From: an uncultured Pseudomonas sp.
GTDB lineage: Bacteria > Pseudomonadota > Gammaproteobacteria > Pseudomonadales > Pseudomonadaceae
DNA length: 64,000 nucleotides
Reading direction: 5' to 3'
NCBI RefSeq assembly: GCF_913777995.1
Contig: NZ_CAJYVE010000020.1
Location: 62,001 to 126,000, forward strand
Part shown: one piece after another, positions 28,143-37,097 of the stretch
Layout of the letters: each line of letters starts with the position of its first letter
How positions within the stretch are numbered: position 1 is the stretch's first letter
Program-made: the position numbers and the translations under genes
Notes under the pieces: model-generated
Told to the model about the DNA's origin: nothing
Databases searched by the model: none
The model's input: only the letters and a program-made list of their open reading frames with translations

Positions 28143-28772
28143 ATGGATGATTCCGATTACCTGCGCCTGCTGACGATCCAGGCCGAACAAGCCAATGCGT
28201 TCCTGTCCAACGCGCGTAAATGGGAGCGTGAGCGCTGGGTGTGCCAGCGCCTGTTGCAGGGCCTGAACATTCCGTACCGTCATGAGGACTTCCTGCCCGC
28301 CAACCAGGAGCCGCCCGACGTGCTGTTCCAGGATGCGCGCTTCGAGGTGTTCTTCGTGCTCGACGAGGGTCGGCGCCTGAATGACGAGTGGCGCGAAGAG
28401 CTGCAACGGCGGCGCAACGCGTTCTCGCTGAGCCAGCTGGTGCGCCGCGAAGCCAAGCCCAAGCGCGTGCCCGCCCCTGCCCTGCTCAAGCGCCTGGCGC
28501 CGACCCTGAGCAAGAAGGCCAGCAACTACCGCGAGCGCGGCCTGGACTTGGGCGACCTGGACATCATCGCCTTCGCAAGCCTCAAGCGCGAGGCGCTGGA
28601 CCTCAACAGCCACTTTCCTCCGCCCACCGAATACCTGCGCCAGGGCTGGCGCTCGCTGTCGTTGGTCGGCCCCAACTTCGCACGAGTGCTGTTCGCCCAC
28701 CCCGGTGCGCCGGACTTCCTGCGCACCAACCTGGGCCGCACCGTGCTGTTCGATGTAGGTATCAGCCTGTGA
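28143..28772 (+). CDS. DUF1780 family protein
   Basis: 209 aa soluble protein that I recognise as the DUF1780 family of pseudomonads. Seen: RKWERERWVCQRLLQGLNIPYR, PPDVLFQDARFEVFFVLDEGRRLNDEW and a charged helical middle. The central PDVxFxxARFEVFxVLD pattern recalls nuclease-like folds but no catalytic set is certain. ATG 28143 is chosen over an upstream frame that overlaps the neighbouring promoter. It is coupled to the MOSC gene by one-base overlap. Function unknown. Confidence 0.75.
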   Translation: MDDSDYLRLLTIQAEQANAFLSNARKWERERWVCQRLLQGLNIPYRHEDFLPANQEPPDVLFQDARFEVFFVLDEGRRLNDEWREELQRRRNAFSLSQLVRREAKPKRVPAPALLKRLAPTLSKKASNYRERGLDLGDLDIIAFASLKREALDLNSHFPPPTEYLRQGWRSLSLVGPNFARVLFAHPGAPDFLRTNLGRTVLFDVGISL

Positions 28773-29278
28773 TGAGTCCCTTGCAACAACTGCTCGCCGA
28801 TGTCCCGCAGCAGGGCCAGGTGCGCTGGATCGGCGTGCGTCCGCAGTCCCGCGCGCCGATGCTGGCGCTGGACGCCGTCGAGGCGCGCCGCGAGGCCGGC
28901 CTGACCGGCGACCACGCCCGCCCCGGCCCGCGGAATGCGCGGCAGGTGACACTCATCCAGTGGGAGCATCTGGCAGTGATCAACGCGCTGCTCGGCCGTA
29001 CGCCTGAAAACCCGGTGCTGCCCGGCGACCTGCGCCGCAATCTGGTGGTCAGCGGCATCAACCTGTTCAGCCTCAAGGGCCGGCGCTTTCGCATTGGCCA
29101 GGCGATTCTGGAAACCACCGGCTGGTGCCAGCCGTGCGCACGCCTGGAGCAGAATCTGGGGCGTGGCACCTTCCAGGCGGTACGTGGGCATGGCGGAATC
29201 ACCGCGCGAGTGATACAAAGCGGAATCATTCGCTTACACGACAGCGTGCAGGTCGAAGCCCTGCCTGAGGTGCTGTAG
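28772..29278 (+). CDS. MOSC domain-containing protein
   Basis: 168 aa. The MOSC core is visible: LTGDHARPGPRNARQVTLIQWEHL, GDLRRNLVVSGINL and the conserved cysteine in ETTGWCQPCARLE. MOSC domains bind or transfer sulfur to molybdenum cofactor and act in detoxification enzymes such as YiiM. Here the domain stands alone. The start overlaps the DUF1780 stop (TGATG); a GTG one codon earlier is also possible. Confidence 0.85.
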   Translation: MSPLQQLLADVPQQGQVRWIGVRPQSRAPMLALDAVEARREAGLTGDHARPGPRNARQVTLIQWEHLAVINALLGRTPENPVLPGDLRRNLVVSGINLFSLKGRRFRIGQAILETTGWCQPCARLEQNLGRGTFQAVRGHGGITARVIQSGIIRLHDSVQVEALPEVL

Positions 29279-29301
29279 CCCGGTCGCCCGCCGAGGCGTC
29301 C

Positions 29302-29478
29302 ATGAACCACAGTCCATTTGAACAGTCTGAATTGTCCAGCCAGGTCGCCCGCCTCCCGAATCCGGTCGAGCTCCCGCAAGAAAGCGGGAAAGTGTCCTGG
29401 CACCCCGAATTTACCGGCTGGCCGGTCTGCCGCTTTGAGCTGCCTGGCGCTCGCGCAGACCACCCGAGATTTCCTTGA
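29302..29478 (+). CDS. Hypothetical short ORF, 58 aa
   Basis: ATG at 29302 opens a 58-codon frame with stop TGA 29476-29478, filling most of the gap between the MOSC gene and ndh. The product is hydrophilic and starts MNHSPFEQSEL; it has one cysteine and no membrane segment or known motif. Only a weak GAGG-like site precedes it. It could equally be the untranslated leader of ndh. I do not recognise it. Confidence 0.3.
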   Translation: MNHSPFEQSELSSQVARLPNPVELPQESGKVSWHPEFTGWPVCRFELPGARADHPRFP

Positions 29479-29495
29479 CCTTATGAGTAACTTCC

Positions 29496-30794
29496 ATGAC
29501 ACATCGCATTGTTATCGTCGGCGGCGGCGCTGGCGGTCTCGAACTGGCTACCCGCCTGGGTAAGACCCTGGGCAAGAAAGGCACGGCCAGTGTCACGCTG
29601 GTGGACGCCAACCTCACCCACATCTGGAAACCGCTGCTGCACGAAGTGGCCGCCGGCTCGCTGAACTCCTACGAGGACGAGCTGAACTACGTGGCGCAGG
29701 CCAAGTGGAACCACTTCCAGTTTCAGCTGGGGCGCATGACCGGCCTGGACCGTGCCAACCGGCGCATCCACCTGGCCGCCACCCACAGTGAACAGGGCGA
29801 GGAGCTGGTTCCGGCACGCAGCCTGGAATACGACACCCTGGTGCTTTCGGTGGGCAGCACCACCAACGACTTCGGCACCCAGGGCGCGGCCGAGCACTGC
29901 CTGTTCCTCGACTCACGCAAGCAGGCCGAGCGCTTCCACCAGCAATTGCTCAACCTGTACCTGCGCGCCCATGCCGGCCAGGCCGGGCGCACCGAGGAAA
30001 TCAGCGTAGCCATCGTCGGCGCCGGTGCCACAGGCGTCGAACTGGCTGCCGAACTGCACAACGCCGCGCATGAGCTGGCAGCCTATGGACTGGGGCAGAT
30101 CAAGCCGGAGAACCTGCACATCACCGTGATCGAGGCCGGCCCGCGCGTACTGCCGGCACTGCCCGAGCGCATCGGTTCACCGGTGCACAAGACCCTGGAA
30201 AAACTCGGCGTCACGGTACTGACCAACGCGGCCGTCAGCGAAGTGAATGCAGACGGCCTGGTCACCAACAACGGTCAGGTCATTCCGGCCGTGCTCAAGG
30301 TCTGGGCCGCCGGCATCCGCGCCCCGGCGTTCCTGCAGGACATCGACGGGCTGGAAACCAACCGCATCAACCAGCTGCAGGTGCTGCCGACCTTGCAGAC
30401 CACCCGCGACGAAAACATCTTCGCCTTCGGCGACTGCGCCGCCTGCCCGCAGAAAGGCAGCGACCGCAATGTGCCGCCGCGTGCCCAGGCCGCGCACCAG
30501 CAGGCCTCGCTGCTGGTCAAATCGCTGCGCCTGCGCATCGAAGGCAAGCCGCTGCCGGAGTACACCTACAAGGACTACGGCTCGCTGATCTCGCTGTCGC
30601 GCTTCTCGGCGGTGGGCAATCTGATGGGCAACCTGACCGGTAGCGTCATGCTTGAAGGCTGGCTGGCGCGGATGTTCTACATTTCCTTGTACCGCATGCA
30701 CCAGATGGCCCTGTACGGGCCATTCCGCACGCTGATGCTGATGCTCGGCAGCCGCCTCGGCAAAGGCACCGAACCGCGCATGAAGCTGCACTGA
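29496..30794 (+). CDS. ndh: NADH dehydrogenase type II (NDH-2)
   Basis: 432 aa flavoprotein that passes electrons from NADH to quinone without pumping protons. The N-terminal FAD site is VIVGGGAGGLELATRLG (about 5-20), the NADH site VAIVGAGATGVELAAEL mid-protein, and the second FAD motif IFAFGDCAACP about 305-315. The C-terminal hydrophobic/amphipathic part (YISLYRMHQMALYGPFRTL) is typical for membrane attachment. Length fits bacterial Ndh. Followed by a degenerate REP element. Confidence 0.94.
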   Translation: MTHRIVIVGGGAGGLELATRLGKTLGKKGTASVTLVDANLTHIWKPLLHEVAAGSLNSYEDELNYVAQAKWNHFQFQLGRMTGLDRANRRIHLAATHSEQGEELVPARSLEYDTLVLSVGSTTNDFGTQGAAEHCLFLDSRKQAERFHQQLLNLYLRAHAGQAGRTEEISVAIVGAGATGVELAAELHNAAHELAAYGLGQIKPENLHITVIEAGPRVLPALPERIGSPVHKTLEKLGVTVLTNAAVSEVNADGLVTNNGQVIPAVLKVWAAGIRAPAFLQDIDGLETNRINQLQVLPTLQTTRDENIFAFGDCAACPQKGSDRNVPPRAQAAHQQASLLVKSLRLRIEGKPLPEYTYKDYGSLISLSRFSAVGNLMGNLTGSVMLEGWLARMFYISLYRMHQMALYGPFRTLMLMLGSRLGKGTEPRMKLH

Positions 30795-30810
30795 TCTGCC
30801 CGCCTGCCAT

Positions 30811-30863
30811 GGGGCGGCTTGGGCCGAGAAGACTCTAGGTGCTTCGCGGCTCAAGCCTAGCCC
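30811..30863. repeat. Degenerate REP-like inverted repeat
   Basis: GGGGCGGCTTGGGCCGAGAAG (30811-30831) faces CTTCGCGGCTCAAGCCTAGCCC (30842-30863). It resembles the REP core with several changes and lies 17 bases after ndh. Confidence 0.5.
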
Positions 30864-30951
30864 ACAGAAATTTCTTGAATCAAAGCCTTCCGCCATCAGT
30901 CACACCTTCAGACGGCCTGCAAACCGGCATGCCCATCGAATGAGGTGTTGT

Positions 30952-31749
30952 ATGGATTTGGCAATCAAGGGGCGGGTTGCGCTGATCAGCGGCGCAAGCG
31001 GTGGTATCGGCCTGGCGACGGCGCGGCTGCTGGGCGAAGAAGGCGTGCACCTGGTGCTCACCGACATGAAGCAGGAGACGCTGGAGAAAGCCTGCGCCGA
31101 CCTGCCAGGCGAGCCACTGCTGGTGGCGGCGGACATGACCGACCAGAAGCAGGTAGAAGCGCTGGTCGAGAAAGCGCAGGCGCGTTTCGGCCAGGTGGAT
31201 ATCGTGGTGCATACCGCCGGGGTCACCGGTGCCAAGGGCGACCCGCTGGAGCTGTCCGACGAAGACTACCAGCACGCCTGGGAAACCGATTTCTTTTCCG
31301 CCGTGCGTATCGCCCGCGCCACCCTGCCGAAGATGCGCAGCCGCCACTGGGGCCGCTTCGTGTGCATCACCTCGGAGAACGCCGTACAGCCCTATTGGGA
31401 AGAGGCGGTGTACAACACCGCCAAGGCTGCTTTGGCGGCTTTCATGAAGAACCTTTCTTACAAGGAAGCCGCTCACGGCGTGCTGTGCAATACCGTAGCC
31501 CCGGCGTTCATCGAGACCGGCATGACCGACGGCATGATGGAACAGCGCGCCGAGGAAATGGGCGTGTCGTTCGATGAGGCGGTGGAAAGCTTTCTGGAAC
31601 AAGAGCGGCCTGGCATCGTACAGAAGCGTCGTGGGCAACCCGAGGAAGTGGCAGCAGCCATCGCCTGGCTGGTGTCCGACCGCGCGACCTTCGTCAATGG
31701 CAGCAACCTGCGGGTCGATGGCGGCTCGGTGCAGGCCGTGCAGAACTGA
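30952..31749 (+). CDS. Short-chain dehydrogenase/reductase (SDR)
   Basis: 265 aa classical SDR. Cofactor motif GASGGIGLATARLL near the N-terminus, DMTD for adenine, the NNAG-equivalent HTAGVTGA, catalytic Ser in CITSENA and the YNTAK catalytic motif about 14 residues later. The C-terminus GSNLRVDGGSVQAVQ is typical. An Asp after the second strand (LTDMK) suggests NAD preference. The substrate is unknown. ATG 30952 has a GAGG site. A strong terminator follows. Confidence 0.9.
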   Translation: MDLAIKGRVALISGASGGIGLATARLLGEEGVHLVLTDMKQETLEKACADLPGEPLLVAADMTDQKQVEALVEKAQARFGQVDIVVHTAGVTGAKGDPLELSDEDYQHAWETDFFSAVRIARATLPKMRSRHWGRFVCITSENAVQPYWEEAVYNTAKAALAAFMKNLSYKEAAHGVLCNTVAPAFIETGMTDGMMEQRAEEMGVSFDEAVESFLEQERPGIVQKRRGQPEEVAAAIAWLVSDRATFVNGSNLRVDGGSVQAVQN

Positions 31750-31765
31750 GCCCAGACACCCAAAC

Positions 31766-31798
31766 GAAAAAAGGCGTCCCGAAGGACGCCTTTTTTCC
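31766..31798. terminator. Bidirectional Rho-independent terminator
   Basis: AAAAAAGGCGTCC-CGAA-GGACGCCTTTTTT is symmetric, with A and T tracts on both sides. It can end the SDR transcript on plus and the tRNA operon on minus. Confidence 0.9.
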
Positions 31799-31856
31799 GG
31801 TTCAGCGCAACTGGCTCTGAACCTGTATTTTCGCCCCGGCTGATGCCGAGTGAAAA

Positions 31857-31933
31857 TGGTCGGGGTGAGGGGATTCGAACTCCTGACATCCTGCTCCCAA
31901 AGCAGGCGCGCTACCGGGCTGCGCTACACCCCG
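31857..31933 (-). tRNA. tRNA-Pro (anticodon TGG), copy 1
   Basis: 77 bases including an encoded CCA. Acceptor stem CGGGGTG/CACCCCG, anticodon stem CCTGC/GCAGG around TTTGGGA, T-arm with GTTCGAATC. Last gene of the four-tRNA operon. It differs from copy 2 by one base (C16 here) in the D-loop. Confidence 0.97.
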
Positions 31934-32030
31934 AGGTGACACAAGAAAACGCCCGTTAAGGCGTTTTCCGAATGATGATGCAATTGGCATCATCTCCCTA
32001 AGATTCGACCTGAAACAGCCAGATCAAAAA

Positions 32031-32106
32031 TGGTGGGTCGTGTAGGATTCGAACCTACGACCAATTGGTTAAAAGCCAACTGCTCTACCAACTGAGCTAA
32101 CGACCC
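32031..32106 (-). tRNA. tRNA-Lys (anticodon TTT)
   Basis: 76 bases with encoded CCA. Starts GGGTCGTTAGCTCAG, anticodon loop CTTTTAA between GTTGG and CCAAT arms, T-arm GTTCGAATC. Third gene in the operon. Confidence 0.97.
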
Positions 32107-32112
32107 AAAACA

Positions 32113-32189
32113 TGGTCGGGGTGAGGGGATTCGAACTCCTGACATCCTGCTCCCAAAGCAGGCGCGCTACCGGACTGCGCTACACCCCG
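32113..32189 (-). tRNA. tRNA-Pro (anticodon TGG), copy 2
   Basis: 77 bases with encoded CCA, identical to the other tRNA-Pro except for T16 in the D-loop. Only six bases separate it from tRNA-Lys, so they must be processed from one transcript. Confidence 0.97.
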
Positions 32190-32217
32190 ACAAATACAGC
32201 TTACCGCTCGTTGAATC

Positions 32218-32293
32218 TGGCTCCGCGACCTGGACTCGAACCAGGGACCCAATGATTAACAGTCATTTGCTCTACCGACTGAGCTATCGCGGA
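32218..32293 (-). tRNA. tRNA-Asn (anticodon GTT)
   Basis: 76 bases with encoded CCA. Starts TCCGCGATAGCTCAG, anticodon loop CTGTTAA, T-arm GTTCGAGTC. First gene of the operon, about 107 bases after the predicted transcription start. Confidence 0.97.
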
Positions 32294-32406
32294 TCGTTTT
32301 CAGATTCAGCTACGGCGTTGAATTTAAACGCTTTTTAGCTTCAATTCAACCTCTTTGACATTTTTGCTTCGCGTTTCGCGTTGCGTTCACGTCTCTGAGG
32401 CGCGCC

Positions 32407-32434
32407 ATTCTACAAGAAACAATTACCCTGTCAA
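32407..32434 (-). promoter_or_regulatory. Sigma-70 promoter of the tRNA operon
   Basis: Minus strand TTGACA (32434-32429), 16-base spacer, TAGAAT (32412-32407), then GGCGCGCC. The near-consensus hexamers and the GC-rich discriminator are typical of stable-RNA promoters under growth-rate and stringent control. Confidence 0.85.
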
Positions 32435-32518
32435 CACCCTAAATTGCTTTTACTACAATGATTTGCGATTTTTTTTCGAAGTGTCTGTCCAGCCTAGAAA
32501 AACACCCCATTGCTGCAT

Positions 32519-32547
32519 AAAAGAAAGGGCTCCCTCAAGGAGCCCTT
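32519..32547 (-). terminator. Rho-independent terminator of clpB
   Basis: GGGCTCC (32527-32533) pairs with GGAGCCC (32539-32545); on the minus strand a TTTCTTTT tract follows. It is about 20 bases past the clpB stop. Confidence 0.85.
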
Positions 32548-32567
32548 CTTGTGCCACAACGCCGGAA

Positions 32568-35132
32568 TCAGGCGAAGACGATTTCGTCGTCCTGCAGGCT
32601 GGCGGTAATGTTCGCCCCCGGCACGAAGCGCCCGGAGAGAATCAGTTGCGCCAGCGGGTTCTCGATCCAGCGCTGGATCGCCCGCTTCAACGGCCGGGCG
32701 CCATACACCGGGTCGTAGCCCACCGCGATCAGCTTGTCCAACGCCTCGGGGCTGAGGGTCAGGGTCAGCTCGCGCTCGGCCAGGCGGCTGAGCAGGCGGC
32801 TGAGCTGGATCTGCGTGATACCGGCGATCTGCTCACGGCCCAGCGGTTCGAAGATCACCACCTCGTCGATACGGTTGATGAACTCGGGGCGGAAATGCGT
32901 ACCCACTGCGTCCATCACCGCCGCGCGCTGCGCTTCGCGGTCACCGGACAACTCCTGGATCTGCGCCGAGCCCAGGTTGGAGGTCATGACGATCACCGTA
33001 TTGCGGAAATCCACGGTCCGCCCATGGCTGTCGGTCAGACGGCCATCCTCAAGCACTTGCAGCAGGATGTTGAACACATCGGTGTGGGCCTTTTCCACTT
33101 CGTCGAGCAGGATCACCGAGTAAGGCTTGCGTCGCACCGCCTCGGTCAGATAACCGCCCTCCTCGTAGCCCACGTAGCCTGGTGGTGCACCAATCAGCCG
33201 TGCCACGGAGTGCTTCTCCATGAACTCGGACATGTCGATGCGCACCATGGCCTCTTCGGTGTCGAAGAGGAACTCCGCCAGCGCCTTGCACAGCTCGGTC
33301 TTGCCCACCCCGGTCGGGCCGAGGAACATGAACGAACCACTCGGCCGGTTGGGGTCGGCCAGACCGGCACGCGAACGCCTTACCGCGTTGGCCACCGCCA
33401 CCACGGCCTCTTCCTGGCCAATCACCCGCTCATGCAGCAGGCTTTCCATCTTCAGCAGCTTGTCGCGCTCGCCTTCGAGCATCTTCGACACCGGGATACC
33501 GGTCCACTTGGAAACCACCTCGGCAATTTCTTCTTCGGTTACCCGGCTGCGCAGCAGCTGGTTCTCCGGCTTGCCGTGCTGGTCGACCATCTGCAGGCTG
33601 CGCTCCAGGTCCGGGATGATCCCGTACTGCAGCTCGGCCATGCGGTTCAGGTCGCCGCGACGCCGGGCGGCTTCAAGCTCCTGACGCGACTGTTCGATCT
33701 GCTGCTGGATCTGTGCCGAGCCGGTGACTTCGGCCTTTTCCGAGGTCCATACCTCTTCGAGGTCGGAGTACTCACGCTCCAGCCGGTCGATCTCGACCTG
33801 AAGCTTTTCCAGGCGCTTGAGGGTCGCCTCGTCGGTTTCCTTCTTCAGCGCCTGCGCCTCGACCTTCAGCTGAATCAGGCGACGCTCCAGGCGGTCCAGC
33901 ACTTCAGGCTTGGAGTCGATCTCCATGCGAATGCGGCTGGCTGCTTCATCTATGAGGTCGATGGCCTTGTCCGGCAACTGCCGGTCGGTGATGTAGCGAT
34001 GGCTCAGGCGCGCGGCGGCGATGATCGCACCGTCGGTGATCGCCACCTTGTGGTGGACCTCGTAGCGTTCTTTCAGGCCACGCAGAATGGCGATGGTGTC
34101 TTCTTCGCTCGGCTCGTCGACCAGCACTTTCTGGAAACGCCGCTCAAGGGCCGCGTCCTTCTCGATGAACTGCCGGTATTCGTTGAGGGTGGTGGCGCCC
34201 ACGCAATGCAGCTCGCCCCGCGCCAGGGCCGGCTTGAGCATGTTGCCGGCATCCATGGCGCCCTCGCCCTTGCCCGCGCCGACCATGGTGTGCAGCTCAT
34301 CGATGAACAGGATGATCTGCCCTTCCTGCTTGGCCAGCTCGTTGAGCAGCGACTTGAGGCGCTCTTCGAACTCGCCACGGAACTTGGCACCGGCGATCAG
34401 CGCGCCCATGTCCAGCGACAACAGGCGCTTGCTCTTCAGGCCGTCGGGCACTTCACCGTTGATGATGCGCTGGGCCAGCCCCTCGGCGATGGCAGTCTTG
34501 CCCACACCGGGCTCGCCGATCAGTACCGGGTTGTTCTTGGTGCGGCGCTGCAGAACCTGGATGGTGCGGCGAATCTCGTCGTCACGGCCGATCACCGGGT
34601 CGAGCTTGCCTTCTTCGGCACGCTTGGTCAGGTCGATGGTGTACTTGTCCAGGGCCTGGCGGGATTCCTCGACGTTGGGATCGTTGACCGCATTGCCGCC
34701 GCGCAGGTTGTTGACCGCATTCTCCAGGGCCTTCTTGCTCACGCCCTGGCCGAGCAGCAACTTGCCGATCTTGGTGTTTTCATCGAGCGCCGCGAGCAGC
34801 ACCAGCTCGCTGGAAATGAACTGGTCGCCCTTCTGCTGGGCCAGGCGATCAGCCTGGTTGAGCAGGCGCGCCATGTCCTGCGACAGGTTCACGTCGCCGG
34901 TAGGGTTCTGGATCTTCGGCAAGGCGTCGAGTTCTTTACCCAGTTCCTTGCGCAGGCTATTGATGTCGAAGCCGACCTGCATCAGCAGGGGCTTGATGGA
35001 ACCGCCCTGCTGTTCGAGCAGGGCCTGGAACAGATGCACAGGTTCGATGGCCGGATGATCGAAACCCACGGCCAACGACTGGGCATCGGATAAAGCGAGC
35101 TGGAGCTTGCTGGTCAATCTGTCGATACGCAT
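32568..35132 (-). CDS. clpB: ATP-dependent disaggregase ClpB
   Basis: 854 aa AAA+ chaperone that extracts polypeptides from aggregates with DnaK. N-terminal Clp-N repeats (about 1-150), first P-loop GEPGVGKT at 206-213, coiled-coil middle domain (about 400-525, [12 protein letters not shown]), second P-loop GPTGVGKT at 605-612. The pore loop of AAA2 reads [13 protein letters not shown]. No IGF/L ClpP-binding loop, as expected. A sigma-32-type promoter lies upstream. A long open frame on the opposite strand is a GC-codon shadow. Confidence 0.97.
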   Translation of the reverse strand: MRIDRLTSKLQLALSDAQSLAVGFDHPAIEPVHLFQALLEQQGGSIKPLLMQVGFDINSLRKELGKELDALPKIQNPTGDVNLSQDMARLLNQADRLAQQKGDQFISSELVLLAALDENTKIGKLLLGQGVSKKALENAVNNLRGGNAVNDPNVEESRQALDKYTIDLTKRAEEGKLDPVIGRDDEIRRTIQVLQRRTKNNPVLIGEPGVGKTAIAEGLAQRIINGEVPDGLKSKRLLSLDMGALIAGAKFRGEFEERLKSLLNELAKQEGQIILFIDELHTMVGAGKGEGAMDAGNMLKPALARGELHCVGATTLNEYRQFIEKDAALERRFQKVLVDEPSEEDTIAILRGLKERYEVHHKVAITDGAIIAAARLSHRYITDRQLPDKAIDLIDEAASRIRMEIDSKPEVLDRLERRLIQLKVEAQALKKETDEATLKRLEKLQVEIDRLEREYSDLEEVWTSEKAEVTGSAQIQQQIEQSRQELEAARRRGDLNRMAELQYGIIPDLERSLQMVDQHGKPENQLLRSRVTEEEIAEVVSKWTGIPVSKMLEGERDKLLKMESLLHERVIGQEEAVVAVANAVRRSRAGLADPNRPSGSFMFLGPTGVGKTELCKALAEFLFDTEEAMVRIDMSEFMEKHSVARLIGAPPGYVGYEEGGYLTEAVRRKPYSVILLDEVEKAHTDVFNILLQVLEDGRLTDSHGRTVDFRNTVIVMTSNLGSAQIQELSGDREAQRAAVMDAVGTHFRPEFINRIDEVVIFEPLGREQIAGITQIQLSRLLSRLAERELTLTLSPEALDKLIAVGYDPVYGARPLKRAIQRWIENPLAQLILSGRFVPGANITASLQDDEIVFA

Positions 35133-35208
35133 TAGTCACCTTCCTCTTGCGTCAGAGCAGGCCGGAGTAATGAACACACCTGTAAAGAAAACCTGCCGGG
35201 TTACCGCT

Positions 35209-35237
35209 TAGATGCGGACGATTCTGCAGGATTCAAG
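35209..35237 (-). promoter_or_regulatory. Sigma-32 heat-shock promoter of clpB
   Basis: Minus strand CTTGAAT (35237-35231), 13-base spacer, CCGCATCTA (35217-35209). This is close to CTTGAAA-N11-16-CCCATNT. It predicts a leader of about 70 bases before clpB and overlaps no other gene. Confidence 0.7.
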
Positions 35238-35257
35238 TGAATGCGGATTGACAGATG

Positions 35258-35989
35258 TCAGGCGTTGGCCAGCCAGACCAGCGAGGCGAAACGGCCGGTA
35301 CGGGCGCTGCGCCGGTAGGAGAAGAAACGCGTGTCGGTGTAGGTGTCCAGACCGCCGCCATACACGGCGTCGATGCCGTGTGCGGCCAGGCGCAGGCGCG
35401 CCAGGGCATAGATGTCGGCCATGAAGCGCCCGGCATTGATACTGGGAATGAAGGCCGCAGCGGTTTGCGGGTGGCTGGACACGAAGGCCTCACGCACCTC
35501 GCCGCCCACTTCGAAGGACGGCTGACCGATGGCCGGACCCAGCCACACCAGAATTTCACCGGGGGCGACCGCCAGGCTGTCAGCGGTGGCCTCCAGCACA
35601 CCCGCGGCCAGGCCGCGCCAGCCGGCATGGGCAGCGGCGACCCGCGTACCGGCACGGTCGCAGAACAGCGCGGGCAGGCAGTCGGCGGTCATGATGGTGC
35701 AGGCCACTCCGGGTATGGCGGTCCAACTGGCATCGGCTTCATCGACCCGCGCCGGGTCGGCCTGCACCACATTCACGCCATGTACCTGGCTCAGCCAGGC
35801 CGGCTGCACCTGCAGGGTGTCGGTCAACTGTCGGCGATTGCTCGCCACGGCCTGGGCGTCGTCCTGTACATGTGCGCCCAGGTTGAAACTGTCGAAAGGC
35901 GCCTGGCTGGCCCCACCGGCACGCGTGGTCACGCAGGCACGCACGTTGGCCGGAGCAGGCCAGTCCGGGATCAGCCAGTCGTGTTTCAC
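35258..35989 (-). CDS. pgeF: Purine nucleoside phosphorylase / laccase-domain protein (YfiH, PgeF)
   Basis: 243 aa. The Cu-oxidase_4 family pattern is clear: WLSQVHGVNVV, TADCLPALFCDRAG, AAAHAGWRGLAAGVLEAT and WLGPAIGQPSFEVGGEV. His and Cys residues of the zinc site (QVHG, DCLP, HAGWRG) are present. In E. coli, YfiH/PgeF edits peptidoglycan precursors; related proteins act on purine nucleosides. The start overlaps the rluD stop by 4 bases, so it is coupled to rluD. Confidence 0.93.
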   Translation of the reverse strand: MKHDWLIPDWPAPANVRACVTTRAGGASQAPFDSFNLGAHVQDDAQAVASNRRQLTDTLQVQPAWLSQVHGVNVVQADPARVDEADASWTAIPGVACTIMTADCLPALFCDRAGTRVAAAHAGWRGLAAGVLEATADSLAVAPGEILVWLGPAIGQPSFEVGGEVREAFVSSHPQTAAAFIPSINAGRFMADIYALARLRLAAHGIDAVYGGGLDTYTDTRFFSYRRSARTGRFASLVWLANA

Positions 35990-36948
35990 CCGACGAACGC
36001 CTCGCGGTCCTGCTTGAGCAGCGACAGCAGCCAGACGAAGTCTTCCGGCAGCGGCGACTCCCAGCGCATGCGCTGGCCGGTGGCCGGGTGGTCCAGCTCC
36101 AGGAAGCGGGCGTGCAGGGCCTGACGCGGGAAGGTCTTGAGCGACTCCACCAAGGTCGGGCTGGCGGCCGGCGGAATGCGGAAGCGCCCGCCATAGACCG
36201 GGTCACCGATCAGTGGGAAGCCGACATGGGCCATGTGGACGCGGATCTGGTGGGTACGGCCGGTTTCCAGCTTGACCCGCACATGGGTATGGGAGCGGAA
36301 GCGCTCCAGCACGCGGTAGTGACTCACCGCGGGCTTGCCGCCTTCCATCACCGCCATGCGCTGGCGCTGCTGGCCATGACGGCCGATGGGTGCGTCGATC
36401 TTGCCGCCGGCGGTGACCACACCGAGCACCACGCATTCATAGATGCGGCTGACGGTACGGCTTTGCAGCTGGTTGACCAGTTGGGTCTGCGCCTGCAGGG
36501 TCTTGGCCACCACCATGAGGCCGGTGGTGTCCTTGTCCAGACGGTGGACGATGCCGGCACGCGGCACATTGACGATGTCCGGCACGTGGTGCAGCAAGGC
36601 GTTGAGCAGGGTGCCATCGGCATGCCCCGCTGCCGGGTGCACCACCAGGCCGGCCGGCTTGTTGATGACCAGGATCTGCTCGTCCTCGTAGACGATGTCC
36701 AGCTCGATGTCCTGGGCGACCCACTCACCCTGGGCCTCCTGCTCGGCGGTCAGGTGCAGTACGGAGCCGCCATGGACGGTGTCGCGCGGGCGCAGCACCT
36801 GGCCGTCGACGGTCAGGCGACCGTCCTTGATCCAGGTGACAAGACGCGAACGCGAGTATTCGGCGAACAGTTGGGCGGCGACCTGATCGAGGCGTTGACC
36901 GCCGGATTCGGACGGCACCTCGGCGCTGAGTTCTATATTTTCGGACAT
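35986..36948 (-). CDS. rluD: 23S rRNA pseudouridine(1911/1915/1917) synthase RluD
   Basis: 320 aa. N-terminal S4-like RNA-binding domain (QRLDQVAAQLFAEYSRSRLVTWIKDGRLTVDGQ) followed by the RluA catalytic domain with HRLDKDTTGLMVVAKT; Asp138 is the catalytic aspartate. LETGRTHQIRVHMAHVGFPLIGDPVYG follows. It modifies helix 69 of 23S rRNA. It is divergent from bamD, a conserved arrangement. A TATGAT on the minus strand (37046-37041) may be its -10. Confidence 0.95.
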   Translation of the reverse strand: MSENIELSAEVPSESGGQRLDQVAAQLFAEYSRSRLVTWIKDGRLTVDGQVLRPRDTVHGGSVLHLTAEQEAQGEWVAQDIELDIVYEDEQILVINKPAGLVVHPAAGHADGTLLNALLHHVPDIVNVPRAGIVHRLDKDTTGLMVVAKTLQAQTQLVNQLQSRTVSRIYECVVLGVVTAGGKIDAPIGRHGQQRQRMAVMEGGKPAVSHYRVLERFRSHTHVRVKLETGRTHQIRVHMAHVGFPLIGDPVYGGRFRIPPAASPTLVESLKTFPRQALHARFLELDHPATGQRMRWESPLPEDFVWLLSLLKQDREAFVG

Positions 36949-37097
36949 GACCAGACTGGGAGGCGGCTAGCCTTTGGTTTCGGCTGCGCGCTTGTGGTTA
37001 AATACGGCGTCATTTGCCCCGGCACTTTTGCGGGGCGCTCATCATAACAGGACGGCCCCGCCCAAGACAGCAGGCCGTTATAGGGACGCAAGCCGCC

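Noticed and set aside
31857-32293. tRNA cluster as an integration site for a genomic island
   Set aside because: No integrase, no repeated tRNA 3' end with a distant copy and no foreign-looking genes nearby; flanks are core genes.
32355-35093. 912-codon open frame on the plus strand opposite clpB
   Set aside because: It mirrors clpB exactly, has a His/Gln/Leu/Val-rich composition typical of antisense frames in GC-rich DNA, no ribosome site and no recognisable domain.
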